A stretch of DNA of 64,000 bases from Acanthopleura granulata (lineage: Eukaryota > Mollusca > Polyplacophora > Chitonida > Chitonidae): contig JABBOT010000001.1 of assembly GCA_016165875.1 (NCBI GenBank), positions 37,751,011-37,815,010 of the forward strand. The letters run 5' to 3'. This document shows positions 17,926 through 31,430 of the stretch, piece by piece (the stretch's first letter is position 1; each line of letters begins with the position of its first letter). The position numbers and the translations under genes are program-made. The notes below the pieces were generated by a model. It was not told where the DNA came from. It was given only the letters and a program-made list of their open reading frames with translations, and made no database searches.

Positions 17926-20900
17926 TGTACAAGTTTCACCTATATGGAAAGCAAATGGAGCTTTATGACTAGGCGACTGTCTACTTGCACACACGAACCA
18001 GAAGAGGGCGCTCAGCACGCACCTGTCACCATCGGCAAACTGTACATGCTATGTATATACACACTCTTCGTGAGGAGTGATTATGCGCAGAGTAATATGG
18101 AGTGGGACGAGCTAGCAACTTTTAACCTGACATCAACGGCCATCGCCATCATGTGGTTTATCGCGCAAGGAGACTATGTGGTAACACGAATCTAATTTCA
18201 TATCACCACATGATGTGATGGACAGATGGCCCAATAGCTTGATCAATAGTTTATCTTATTGATGCGCCTCTCAGCCTGCTTTATTGGAAAATCTTGTTCA
18301 CTCTTTGGGGGGCCATTTTTTTGTATTTAGAAGTCGTGATTACTTTTGCGTACTTCACTTTGTGTTCCCTTTACGATTAAGTAGCCTGGAGAAAAAGGCG
18401 ATGACTGGTATATAGGCTAAACGTCTATATATGTACATCAACTGGGAACAGGCTATTCTATGAGTACTTATATATTAATTCTCTTGAAGAAAGGTCCTTA
18501 CTTTTCTTTGCATCAAACAAAAATTAATAGATACCTTTGAGAAGTGCTAAGACTCGTGCACCTAAACTACCTGAAAGCGTTTCTTTATGGAGTAAGGTAG
18601 CAATAGTTATGATTTGAAACTCGGGATATTCAATAAACTTCTAAATCTAGAAATTTCGAGACAGGCCCCAAGATTGTGGGGAAAATATACGGTTCACATT
18701 ATATAATAAGTTAAACTGTTCAAAAAGTCCCACTCACGCAAGATAACTCCTGTGGTGTTGGAACCACATGTTGCACTAGATATGTTCTGCAGCGAAAGAG
18801 CACATTGGTGTACGTTGCTAAGCTGCTTCTGTGCATAGAGAGCAGTCTTCTATTTAGCTACATGCATACGAATACATTCACAAGGCTCAATTACTAGTGG
18901 CGAATTTCCACGTGGTCGTCTGGAAGTCCAGAATAAAATTTCACAGACATGTATAACTTTTGGATTAGGACATCGCGCGGAATTATGTTTTTATGTAGAA
19001 AAAATAAAAGTCTGAACATAGTTCAGTACATTAAAAGAAGGAAAATATGTGAAATGAAATTTTTAAGCAAAAACTTACTTATAAACTTCGGAATTCAAAC
19101 ATTTTGTAAAAGTATGTTTCAAAATGAAGACTAAACATTAACGAGTAAATCCAATAAACAGAGAAATCCATGAAGTGGCCGCAGGACAAGTTCCGTACGC
19201 CTCGACCGATTCCTTTGAACAGCGATACACATTACCATCTGTGCACTTTTATGATCTAATAACGGTTAGTTTGAACTGCAGCCCTTTGCTGGGTATTCGA
19301 TATTCCACTGGATATTTACATCGCGTGATCAAACCACGCTGAAGACTTTGAAGCTTTTCATAATGTTTCCCGAAGAAAAGAAAAAAAAAACAACATTTAA
19401 TTTACCTGTGACCATTGTATACCAGGCTACATAGGAGTTATTCTGTTTTGGTGTCCATTGTGATGAGATTTGCCACACGTTTTGCTGGTAAGAATTTCAA
19501 GCCCTAGAATTCAATTGCCACAAGTTCGTAAAAAACTTTGTTACTGCAGAACGAGATAAACGCAGAATAGTAAAAGAAAAACGCGTCAATTTCTCTAGAT
19601 AAGGCGTCTTTACGTCCAGACCTGGCTAATCAAATGCAGTACAGTGTGAATCCAACTTGAAATAGTTTCGCACATGCAACACGTACTTCTTCATGAGGTT
19701 CATGAGCGAGAAACAAGACGATGAAGGACAATAAGGCGGGAGCCACTTCACCATTTATCTGATTAATTGCAAAGAGCCTCTTGAGTATTTATAGGCTCGT
19801 GATGTAGCAATCAACATCACAGCATTTCTGTTACCTAACTCTGCTTAAGTTGTGCTGGTAAAGAGAGGGTATAAGCTGCTGTTATGATCAGTACATGATC
19901 AGTTATAGAATAAACACTTAATTAGGCTGACAGGATGCGGGATTTCACCGGTTACATGTAACCGTTTGACAATTTACCACTCTCCTCTCTGCTCTGGTTT
20001 TACATTCAGTGCAGTAGTCCTTTATATATTTACTTATTTAATGAGTTATAATTTACGGATTCCCTGAGATACTTTTCACTTATCTTGTATTTCACGCAGA
20101 CACAGACTGTGACCTTAACTTATGATGTCTGAAACTACTTGTATGATTTTTTATATGTGATCATCTAGTGTCCTGGTTAGAAACGCTAACCCACAAGGTG
20201 TATTAAGCCATTTGTACGGTGTAATTTTTCGGAAAACATAGTGTTTGAAAGTAGTCCCGAATGACCCTCATCCGTTATGTTTGTTAATGGACAAACGACC
20301 GAGGTCTCTCCAAGGTGGTGTCATTGTACTGATAAAGTTTTTGGGTAAAGCACAACCGAAATAATCCGTTAATAAAATCCCTAGGTGACTGTCTTGACAC
20401 CATGACGAGCTTCCCACTAGGAACGTAGTCCTGAAGATATGGGTCACCTTCAAAGTGGAGGAGTAATTTGGTACAGCTGAGTATATCATTTAATTTAGCG
20501 CATGATTATTCTGTGCTAAAATCGCCTACATCATATGCAGCGATATGTCTTCGCCCCACCATCGTAAAATGTACATAGTTAGAATTCGTAATATTTTTTA
20601 CAGTATTTAGACAACATAAAGACGTATTTTTCAAATATTTAAAGTTTGAGATGCGGAAATGTGTCTCATTTATGTAATTTCGTTTCGCGGAGGAACTAGA
20701 GATTTTCTTGGTACGGAGTACACCTTGTCTAGCCAATGAAATGTAAAGGCCAGCAGTTCGGAGATGAAATACGCTATTTTTGTTTTACTGTTTTTAATAG
20801 CGTTTACATGAAGTAGATTACATATCGTAAAGGGTCGACTGGAACCATAACAATGAACAGCCATTGCTGCTAATCGTATAAAGTGCCCATACAAATATAC

Positions 20901-21119
20901 GCGAGGGTGCACCAGAATATGTGATATCTTACCGATCTCCTTCCTTTGTTTTTTTTGTTTTCTGTTTGTGGTGTACTTTGTATACTGTTCATTTTAATAA
21001 GAAGTACACCATGTTTCTTCCAGATAGTCTTGCCCAGAGACAATGTCCTGGATAGAATGACACAATCATTTATGTTTCATCTTTTGCCCTTTACTGGCAG
21101 ATAAGATCTGGGTGATAAC
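17926..21119 (+). repeat. Array unit copy 1, distal segment
   Basis: It aligns with 33430-36345 (copy 2) and 49440-51507 (copy 3). Landmarks are 'cacatgatgtgatg' near 18207, 'cgaaagagcaca' near 18793, 'tctaataacggtta' near 19255, 'cagactgtgaccttaact' near 20104, and the 'caccttcaaagtggaggag' block near 20448 matching 35588. No gene is recognised; ORFs at 20268-20912 are not kept open in copy 2. Confidence 0.65.
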
Positions 21120-23181
21120 ACCGGGCAGCGATAGTCATCGTTGTTGGTATAGAGAAATAATCATGCTGATAAGTCCAAATGACGTGTCGCGTTGTTTCGT
21201 GTATGTAACAGTCCAGGTACATAACGGGATTGAGTTAGAGAGAAATGACATTTAGCGCAAACCTTTACACTGGATCGCCCACATGGTATTTGAGAAGGCT
21301 TTATTAGACTGAGGAAACCTTCGGATACCGGACACATCGTTAGTATGTCGTGATTCACCAAAGGTTAATTGTTCCAGTCAGATTCCAAACGATGTGGAAT
21401 ATGATCGTCCACTGGCCTTGCTCGGTTTTGTTCGATCATCTATGCCGGTTCAGAATAGAAATTTTACTTGCCGCAAATCAAATATTACCTGTTTTGTCAG
21501 ACCAAAAATACGTGGGCTGGTTTCAAGGCTGGGTAACATATGAATAAAAGACTTTAGTTTGTCCTCCTAATATAAATGGGTGTGTGCGCGGCAAGACGAT
21601 GAGCAAACGGCTTATCCAGGGAACCATCATGTAGGTGTTGTATCTTGGAATATGGGGTGGGAGTGTTTTCCTTCGTATAAATGAAATATTCTTGCGTACG
21701 GCGTAAAGCAGCGATCAAATAAATATCCCATTGCTGGCTATCGATCCACGTCGACACTAAGCAATCATTTTAAGATTAATTTTTTGGGCGAAACTCCCTG
21801 GAGACATCTCTATCTCTGCAATTTATATCCAGTAAATAGAGGCCATCACAACATAGGACCCTTGCAGTTTGACACCAGAGCAATAAAACACGAATCTGAA
21901 AGCCACCCACAAACCAAACCGTTAAAACAAATATTTATTTTCCAAAAATATGATTAATGCCATGTCCAAATATATTATCCCCAGTTATGTAGAGAGGATG
22001 GTAATCCAAGAAAACCTCGATAATGCATGGCTTCTGTCAGAGGTCCCCGAGCTTTGGATAGGCGAGGTCCCATGTTTCAACCCGGCTTGAGCACTTCTCT
22101 ATTTACATATACCTGGTGGCAATTAAGACAGGTGAATGTGCCCTGTGTAGGGCATGTGATGACAACACAGAATTTTCATTAATTCTACACCTTTAGACGT
22201 CTAACAAATTGCCTTTAACATCACGTAATACTTTTCGACATAATTCTGCTGAAGGCAAGACATACTAGGTGTGTGTAAGTCACTAGTATTTACATGAACT
22301 GTTATAATAAAACCCTAATTGAAATAATTAGCTACGCTGGATTTCACCAGTTATGTTTCACCATTTGCAAATTATCACTCTGTCGCCACTAGATTCTAAG
22401 TACATTTAAATGCGTCTTTAATTGATCGAATCAGTTTTATTTTTAGTTTGTTGAAATTATACGGAAGGCAGAAATGGCAGTGGAATTTAGATCTAAGTGA
22501 AAGAGGGGCCCGTTGTACGAAAGCTGTCGCGAAATGCGCCTGACGTAATCTCCATGGTAACATACAGTGAAGATATACGCTACCACAGTAGATGGGTTTG
22601 GCGTAACTTTGAAAGACTTACGCTTGACTCATAACCAATGGACTGCCTTCTCTGGATACATGGTATACTCTCTGATAGGAAATAAACGTTGGTCAAATGA
22701 GCGCATTGGGCAATATTCAAGTGTATAATATACATCCGATTGTTGGGAGGAACATCATTAATGACTAATCATTTTCATAAATATATAATGACGTTGGCGA
22801 TGCATGTGAATTTGATATTAATATTACAATTTAATCACCAAAAATGAAACAGCTTGATTTCTGCTGACAATTCAACAGCTTCGAATGGGTATAATGCGCG
22901 TCTCAATGTCGTGTTCAAAATGCATCATTACCTGGTTAACTCTGCTAATGTATAACGCCTTTTCACATTTCTGATAATTCCGTTTCGAACCCTCAACCGA
23001 GCTTATGGCGAATCCTCCCAGTATCTTACGATATTTCTGTCTTTTAGATTCAGGCGTGAAAAAATAATGCTGTCCCCTTGCCTAGTGGGCTGTGATAATT
23101 GGAGTGTTATGTACAGCCTTTCAGATGTTACACGCTGAAAGATGGGAGGCATGGCGACAAAGAAATATGTAATGGGTGCAA
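21120..23181 (+). repeat. Array unit copy 2, proximal segment
   Basis: It is the equivalent of 89-1464 plus 10605-12900 in copy 1 without the Polinton: the array sequence runs through the site with 'tatcgatccacgtcgac' then 'ctaagcaa' (21740-21762). It therefore serves as an empty-site reference. No gene was seen. Confidence 0.7.
21655..21720 (-). repeat. SINE-core fragment, antisense, copy 2
   Basis: 'ttcgtataaatgaaatattc' and 'ttgcgtacggcgtaaa' are the reverse complement of the core seen at 23202-23260, 31120-31165 and 49355-49400. It is only a fragment, with no head or tail. Confidence 0.6.
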
Positions 23182-23334
23182 GAGGTGAAATTTATTTGTT
23201 TATTTCATTGGTGTTTTACCCCATACTCAAGAATATCTCACTTATACACACGGCGGCCAGCATTATGGTGGGAGGAAACCGGGCAGAGCCCGGGAGAAAC
23301 CATGCGCACACCTTCCAACGTACGGAAGGGGAGA
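23182..23334 (+). repeat. SINE-core insertion private to copy 2
   Basis: It contains 'ttggtgttttaccccatact', 'aagaatatctcacttatac', 'cggcggccagcattatggtg', 'ggaggaaaccgggcagagc' and 'acgtacggaagg', a core I recognise from memory as widespread in mollusc genomes. In copy 1 the same site reads straight through ('taacggttgcaaacagttaa', about 12936-12955), so this is an insertion into copy 2. No clear target duplication was found. Confidence 0.75.
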
Positions 23335-24440
23335 CAAACAGTTAAATAAATAGCAGCTGTATAAAGCTACTCTGAGGTCTCCTACTTTGGTTAACTCCAG
23401 TTGATGAGTGAGAATATTTCTGATAGTGCTCTCCCATGCGCATGTATTTTGCTGGTTGGGAACGCGGACAGGCATATCTGTCCGTTGGTTCTTTCTCAAG
23501 AATAAAAACCCATGGTCGGTCGAGTTGATTGTTTGGATCTGTCCGTCGGAGATACACACTGCTGTCTCGCTCCTAAGGTGAAATAAATAAATACATATAT
23601 GTAGTCAAGTGAGACAATTAATTAGGCAAGATAAATCGTGGTGCAACTTAGGTGGTAGACCTTTCCTCTGTACAGTATCTAACTATATTAACAGTTTAGA
23701 AAAAGTGTGCCCCTGTCCAAATATACATTTGCATACAATACTCTTTTGTATATAGCCATTTCATTAAGTGTGCCTGGTTTGTGGAAGATATTTTGTGCAT
23801 ACAGACGAAGAACAAGTCGATGTAGACTTTAATTTCCAGAAGCTGTCAACTATATATGCACATTTTTCTTTTGGGTGGCCAGAATATGATTGATTCCATG
23901 AGACGCCTATGTTGCGCCCACACCATTTGCTCATGATTGTTAACCATGTTATTCACCATGGCTACAGCGCTGACATCCAGCGGTGGCAGCCATCTAACTA
24001 CAGACAAACGCCGTCTTCCTAAGGGCTATATCCATTTCTCTCCAATACAAAGAAGCTTAACCCTCGATTATCACGGCTCAACACCTCACCCTGACGCTGC
24101 GGAGGTGAGGAGGGGATGGAGGTACATGAGGGGATTAATAGTCTCCGAGTGTAAGGACTCGCATGTCACGACCATTTATTTCGGGCCTGCCAAAGTCTCT
24201 GGATTACACCTTGGCGTAGGAAAAGATAAGTTGGTACAAAAGCCATGGTCGAGGTTAAGTCTGTAGAATCATCTACTCACTCATCATCACCACTATGTAT
24301 AGTTGACTTTCTATTGGTGGCCATGATTCCATTAGACGCGTATGTTGCTGGTATTGTTGTCCTTCGATGAAGGTCTTCCAATTGGCTGACAAGTTATTGT
24401 CAACCAGAACATGTTTTTTTCATCCCTGTCATATTTTGCC
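23335..24440 (+). repeat. Array unit copy 2, middle segment
   Basis: It aligns with 12945-13360 (copy 1), 39300-40330 (copy 3) and 52700-53760 (copy 4). The block at 23937-24266 is an ORF here ('AVNMATALTS'-like region), but the matching stretches at 39970 and 53370 have stops in that frame, so I do not call a gene. The FLYWCH-bearing piece of copies 3 and 4 is absent. Confidence 0.6.
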
Positions 24441-25240
24441 GGAAACTCAGGTAAGATTTCTGGTGCTTACGCAACTCTTTTTGATCTAGGTTCTTTTTTG
24501 ATATAGGCTGAGCCAAGTTTTTTTGATAACACAGGCGATATATAGACACAAAATTATTGATTTCTGGCTCTGATATATGATTTTAGCAAATGATCGCACA
24601 AGTTTCATCCAGTGGAATTGAAATCCGGCATGATATACTAGCAAATTTGTATATACCGAGACGTCTGAGTCGATAACCCGGCCGTGGTTAGGTTTTAGAC
24701 GGCTGACATCTGAGTGGTATCCCACAAAAAACACACATTCCTCTTTTTTTTCCTTTTGTGTTTTTATTATGAGGGATAAGAACTGACGATTACCGGGAAA
24801 TCGAGTTTATCTGCATAGTGAAGTCAGCTATCAGGTCATGTACTCTTGTCATCTTTCTCAAAATATCAATAAATTTCCCAAAGTCTATCTTGTCAAGAAG
24901 GAGAAAACTAAATTGCGCGGATTCCATAGACGTACCACGTAAAGGTACACACGGCTTTTAAACACCATCATTAACACTGGCGCTAAAAGCTACTGTTAGA
25001 AAAACTTATTTTCCGGAATCAATACCTGTCCATGGCACTTTTCTCGCATTGGGTTTATCCAACACATGATGATGTAGTAATATTTAAACGCGGTGTAATT
25101 TTCTGCTGAAAAAAACAGGGACGGTATATTTTTAAGTCAGAAAGAACGGAGGTGTTTTACGTTCCACAATGATATCCTCGTTGTCCAGTCCTTTGCCGCA
25201 TAGACATATGAAGTATGAAGTAGCTTTTCCCGGGCAATGG
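24441..25240 (+). repeat. Internal direct-repeat segment, first member, copy 2
   Basis: 'tccagtggaattgaaatccg', 'tataccgagacg', 'agtcagctatcaggtcatgt', 'cgtaccacgtaaaggtacac', 'tattttccggaatcaatacc', 'atgatatcctcgttgt'. A diverged second member lies at 30610-31430 in the same orientation. Confidence 0.65.
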
Positions 25241-28200
25241 TGACTCGACGTCCGATTGACAATTTTTCCCTTGTTGAACCCGATTGCTATACGTTAGCAC
25301 TGCATACAAATCGTCAAGTCAATTCCAGGAATGAACAACAGGTTCAACACCTTAGGATCTGGATGCTTTTGGCAGGAAAGGTGGCCCAGTTAGTGCAGTG
25401 CTTTAGTGGGGCTGTACAGGGTATTAGTCGTTTAACAGTCTTACGCATATTAGTGTTAACTATACTTTGGATTTTCACACATTTGCCAACAAATCTAATG
25501 TCTATCTTCTTTCATCCTTTTTCTGCAATTTTTCGCACACCTTAATAAGTTTTATGTCCTCACCGATAAAGTTTTTGTTTTACAGCCCATCGTATCATGT
25601 TTAAACAGCAACTCTTGTTTCCGTCTGGCCGCCGGACCGAATTTTACACACGTCTCTATATTTGAACTCTGCACCACGCCATCCCCATCATTCGTCTTCA
25701 CTCCAAACCATTAATGTCTTTCAGAAGAACAAATGACACAGTTTCATTGATTTTGCCAGTTTAGTAATCCGGGGAAGGCCGGCATCCCACGTCGCTATAT
25801 CGTTCATTTGAAGAACGACAATTTGCTTTTACGTACCAGTTAGAGATTCCAGGGTTTTATTGCCGACAGTAACTTGGCCTGCTAATATGTTTGGCAAATG
25901 ACCCCGAAGACATATCCGGCACTCAATGTCCCAAATCAACACGGGGTGATTCAATTATGCCTGTTGCTTCCTTTTACCGCGGTTGGGGATGCCATCAATT
26001 TTACCTTGTGTATATGTCTTACACCCAGAGCTTGGGAAGCGAGGTTCAACCAAATATAGGCACTGGTTGTATCTGACTGAATGCCCGACCTGATCGATAC
26101 TGGCTGGGCAATAGATCAGTTCATGAACAATCTGTCTATGATGGCAATGAAATGACCACCCAAGTGAAGTGGCCAACTAGTCGTTTACCAGGTGCAATGG
26201 GCAATTCGTGATAATAAATCGGCGTTTTCTGTTAAATGGTATTGTAAATGGCTGTAAACTAATTACAGGCAAACTGGAGAAAGCAATCCCGGTATTGATC
26301 ACGTACAGTGTTACCAAGAATTATGCAGACAGACACCGTTAACAATTTCGCCAGACACAACCCAGCTTTCCCTGATGATAAACAACGTCATCAGCGGCAT
26401 TGTCTATTCAAACGTGTATATCGGTACACCACGGTCAGTGAAGACAGCACAAAGACGGTTTGTTATTGTAATTGCATAAAGTTCTTTACTGTGTGCAAAC
26501 ATCATCCTGAACGTCATTGTGGCAACTGGGATGACTAAAATATAATTTTGAAAGACGATTTTGTAAAATGCAAATATTTAGGATGGCAATAAAAGAAACT
26601 CTTGCATTTCCACGTGATAAAGCTATGTTTGTGCAAATTGGGATGATTAATTTACTCCATTTTCAATACAAGACAAGTGTCACAACGATAAGGTCCGTTA
26701 TTACAAAATAAAGCTACAGAAACGCATCTGGTATTAACAAAGTTCACGATTTGATTGGCGTTTTTCTCTGCTTTTCTGGTCACCATCAAGTACCGGCGTC
26801 TTATGGGTAAAATTTTTTGATTATGGCGTTATTCTTGAATAAAACCAATTCAATGTAAATGACCACCATATGCCACCTGGCGAGAGAGCTGAGGAGGTAG
26901 GAGTGGAGATTACATACATACATGTGTATTTTCCCTTAGAAGATTATTGAAACATACACTCTGATTTAACCTACATTAATGTCTGGATCTCCTCAGCCCA
27001 TAAGGACCTTGGCCAGATGAGCGGTAAATGGAAACCTTCTTAAGGCAAGTAATTTCATCTCAAGTTATGTTAGTACCCTAAGCGATCTATGTACCCAGAC
27101 CAAGGAGGAGTGGCTTCAGGCTGACGATATTGCAAACGGCACGACTGAATTGTTTGTCATCGAGTTAGCCCTTTCCAGGCTTGACCAGAAGAACCTTTGT
27201 TTATTGATGACTTGAGGACTTTCGTCCTGGTGGTTTGTTGATTGGTAGGTTGGCGAGCGGTTTTATTAAGGCCGATGAAGAACTTCGCTACATGTGTGTA
27301 CTCCCGCTTAACTCCAGCGATAAAGTGAGACATTGTTGAGCTATAAACCAGACACTTGGCATGTGTCACCCCGGTAGAGCGCCTCTGATTAAGTATCCTC
27401 GAGATCTTTTGAGTATGTTCGGATGAAGTATGGCATTGGCGCTAAACCTGAAGGCAAGCTGAAAATAGAGCTATTCACGGATGTTTCAGCCGAATTGAAA
27501 TTGTTGTAACAAAATATCTCCGATATATTTTTCTAACGAGCCATTCACCCTTTACTTTAATGGAATGGAGTTATAATGACATTGCACAGTATACTATTGT
27601 ATATCACACTGTTGGTGATACATTGGATGATTCCATTATGTTATATCAATTATTTTTATGGTAATGGCTATATACATGTATTTAAAGTTGTGTGGATCGC
27701 CCAATGCGATCCTCATGATCGATTTCTGTGACATGTGATTTGTTGTAGTGGCTTGTTGCTGAAGTGTTCACAAGCCTGCATGTGATTTTAGTGAAGTGCT
27801 ACAAATTGAAAGCAATAGAACTTGTTCCATGATTCTATGGGACTATAAATAATGCATATAGATCGAAAAGTTGTGACAAATCGTATACCGGGTTATTTGT
27901 GAAGGTTTAACTAATCAGATATAGCCTATATGTGTTATCTCCGATATGCTGTGTTGTAGATATCAGACCATTATTCAGTTGTATTAAAGTGCAGAGCCCT
28001 TTCAAATCTACAGCTGAAATTACGCTTGATCGGGGACTTCACGTTAGATTAAGTAATTGATGAAGTCTAACCATGAAATGGGATTCTCCTTAAATGGCAG
28101 TTTTCAGGTGCACTTCGCACGACGTGTGTCTAAGTCATTTGAAGTGGAAAAGTTGCCAATCTGATAAGGTGATTTCTGGCTAGAGCAAATCCAGGAAATT

Positions 28201-30609
28201 GTTGTTTCTTTAATGTAATCCAGATAAAAATGAGAAGGGTTTCAATTATGAGGTAAAAAAAATTATTTTACAAAGATCCAGTGATCAGTGGGTTGAGGCC
28301 AGCGTGCGGTACGGCGACAAGCCCTGCTAAATGGGAATTGGTACTAAGGAAATGGGCCTTAGTTCAATGAACTGAGTTCTCTGGGGAAACACACCAGCGG
28401 TGCCAAATGACCTCAAAAGCTGGCTGATTACACTCTTGGAGATAAGAAATTAAGGCGTCGATATTCAGGTTTATCTGGGACCATCTCTGTTACTAGCCAT
28501 ACCCCGCTAATAACCGGTCAAGGTCCTTACAAATCTTTATGAAACTCCTCATCTGGACGGCCCAAAATTCGCCAATTTCCATTTACGAAAATGAACTTGT
28601 TTGAAAAAGAAATACATGGACTAATAGGAAAGGCTTTCAGCCTTAAGATCATTTCAGCCATCGGGGCCGTCACACTGGTCATTTCATTTGCCTTTCAGCA
28701 ATCGATCTCCATTTAAACCGTATCCCTTTTACTTGTCACTTGTCAAGGTCACAGGCTTACAGTGCCTCGTCCAAGCCACCCTGTCAAGTGCCGATAAATG
28801 CCCAGGGAGACAAGTTCTCGGGAACTGGAGAGCGCGACAAAATCCAGGCCTTGTACATTCGCTTGTTGATGTCATTTGACGACACCCTGCAGAGGCTTCA
28901 TTAATCTGTGCATAAAAGCATGAGGGGGGGAGGGCATGACTTTGATGCAAAAATAATCCTTTAACTACACAATTCAAGCCGAAATCTGCTGACACTTCTT
29001 GCAAAATCCGATAAATGTTGGAACTTTATCAGAAGTGATGGGCTTGAAATATTTATGAGGAAGCAATTTGACATGCCTCCTCATGGCTTTGTGTCAATCG
29101 TTTTTATAGCTGGCACAACGATATGTGTCCTTCCATATACCGGAAAAGGTATTTGCAGTGAATACTTCCTGCCACACAAACCTTTAATATTTTGTATTTG
29201 AATGAAACCCTGGCAGGTGGTGTATTATTCCATCGTAGACAATGTTTGTGAAAGGATGCAGAATCTTTTTGGTAAGTCATTGCCAACATATAGCTGCTGG
29301 AGCGGATGTAGCATCTTTCCCGTCCATCCTTCCGTCCTGCGTGTGTGTCAGTGATGTTCTTGTTCATTAGGTTGGTATAGTTTTACTCCAGTTTATTTGC
29401 CCAATCATTGTCAAACAACAGGGTACAAATAACGCAATAACATTATTCTTGTAAGGTCACGAGCACAACTCGGAAAAACCGTGGTTGCAGCGTTGCATTA
29501 ATAAAGCATTGATACAAGGGCTTTAAACTGAGCGATCCATACACAGCATTTGCATAGCGGAAAACGGAAAAAATTCCTCGGTGTCTTATACATATTGTTT
29601 AGTTATCGACTCGATTTAATAGAAATCCTGAAGACATTTTTTTCAGGTTTTCAAGCAATTTGACTGAGGAGGTAAGTTGGCAATATTCCATATGAATTGT
29701 CCAACACATGTTGTGTATCCAGGGCATTGGTACAGTTTGTGACGGAGTGAACCATGCAACACGAAGGCGGCCACACCGAAAGTCAAGAGTTATCCAAAGT
29801 TAATATTGACAGGGAACTGTTCTAAGTTTTGACATGGGCTATACATTCTCCAAAATATTCACAACGGCACACCGAGTATCATTCTGTCTTAATTAGAAGG
29901 TGTCCAGGGTGTGCGAGATTTGATGAGCTGATGCCCTTTGAAATTTGATATACACCATGTAGACGTGTAAAGGAATTGAAGACACTGAGAGTAGGTCTGC
30001 ACATTTATGCACCGCCTCATATGGACCTACAGGGTTCGTGTTCATAATCAAGGTTATATTGACGTCCGCCATTGAGGTGTCGCACTCACGGACTGGAAAT
30101 GCAGGTCTGAAAAGATGTCAATAGAAACCCTGGCTCGTCTGGAGATCGCTTCACAGTATCTGTGGAGACTTTGACCCCCATTGAAAAGTCCTGAGGATGT
30201 TTGTCCGAACCAAGCTTAATGATTTAAACAGCCATTTAAAATACCTTTGGTTGTAATATGATACTTTTTTTAGAAGGAGCTCAAAGTAAAGAGACTTCTT
30301 TCGCCAATCACTTTCAGGATTTGGTTCTGTCAGAGTTAAATATTTGACCATGTAACTGTGCTGGCCAGGGTTGATAACGTCCAAGATTATGCTTATATAT
30401 CTGCTGTCAACTGTCAACGGGTGGATAATGGTTCCGTATATATATAATCAAGGCTTTTTTATTGTGATAAACGGCACAGGATAAAACGATATATATTGTA
30501 CACGTATAAAAATGTAGAAAACACAATTCTTCTGTATGTATTAAATGCAAACACAAATTATGAGTTTGTCCATGCGCGATTCCCCTATAGTTTTGCAAAA
30601 TGCAAACTC
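25241..30609 (+). repeat. Array unit copy 2, long central segment
   Basis: It aligns nearly end to end with 43405-48835 (copy 3) and 57802-63950 (copy 4). Landmarks are 'gcaaatgaccccgaagacat' at 25895, 'accaagaattatgcagacag' at 26313, 'cccagaccaaggagg' near 27092, 'tttgaaaaagaaatacatgg' near 28600, 'tgtgtccttccatata' at 29124 and 'catgcaacacgaaggcggcc' at 29753. This copy lacks about 0.2 kb present at 47490-47690. ORFs here shift or gain stops between copies, so no gene is supported. Confidence 0.75.
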
Positions 30610-31430
30610 ACAAACACAAGCATATGAGTTGACAAATCACCCCTCAAGTTTGATGCAGTAGAAATGAAAAATCGGCTTGTAAACCCATGATCAAGTTTCA
30701 GACGGCTGGCCTCTGAACGACGTCCCACAAAAACCACACATTCCTGTAAGGAGGGAAAATGACTGACAATTACCAGAAAATCGTACTTGTCTGAAGATTG
30801 AAGTGAGCTATCAGGTCATGTTATGCACTTGTCATCTTCCTCAAAATGTATATAAATTTTCCATGGTCAAATCTTGCAAAAAAGAAGAAAAGAAAATTGC
30901 ACCGAAACCTTATACGTACCATTTAAGGCTACATACGACTTTTAAACACCACTGTTAATTCGTTCGCTAAAAGCTACTGTTAGTACCACTTATTCTGTGG
31001 AATTAATACCCTGTCCACGTTATCATTTTTCGCGTTGAGTTTATCTATCACACGATGGTGTAGTAATATTTGAACGGGATGAATTTTCTGCTTCTGATTT
31101 ATTTATGTATTTATTTCACTGGTGTTTTACGCCGTACTCAAGAATATTTCACTTACACGACGGCTGCGAGCATTATTGTTCAAGGACCCTCCGCAGGCAG
31201 CTGGTGGACCTTACCCCGTACGGGCGGAGAGGAAGTCATTCCGCTTATGACACAAGACCGGTATATATTAAAGTTAAAAGGCGTGGCGGTGTTTTTCGTT
31301 CCATAATGATATCCTCGTTGTACAATCCTTGGCTGAGTTAACTACATAGACGTAAATCAAGTATGTGGTACCTTTTCCCGTGCATTGGCGCCTCGGTCTT
31401 TCCTACTTTCAAGGCTTTTGCCCTTCTATA
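30610..31430 (+). repeat. Internal direct-repeat segment, second member, copy 2
   Basis: It is related to 24441-25240 but clearly diverged: 'gatgcagtagaaatgaaa', 'agtgagctatcaggtcatgt', 'cgtaccatttaaggctacat', 'ttctgtggaattaatacc' and 'atgatatcctcgttgtaca'. Its counterpart in copy 3 is at 48836-49316. It is interrupted by a SINE core at about 31095-31250. Confidence 0.65.
31095..31250 (+). repeat. SINE-core fragment, copy 2 (shared with copy 3)
   Basis: 'ttatttcactggtgttttac', 'gccgtactcaagaatatttc', 'cacgacggctgcgagcatta', 'gcaggcagctggtggacctt', then 'cgtacgggcggagaggaagt'. The same fragment is at 49317-49438, cut short there by a deletion. Confidence 0.7.

Noticed and set aside
23937..24266. 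A 109-codon ORF in copy 2
   Set aside because: The matching bases in copies 3 (about 39960-40210) and 4 (about 53370-53600) contain stops in this frame.
25891..26076. A short ORF family seen in copies 2, 3 and 4 near 25891, 43836 and 58229
   Set aside because: Differences between copies fall freely on first and second codon positions and the frames are shifted, so I see no coding constraint.
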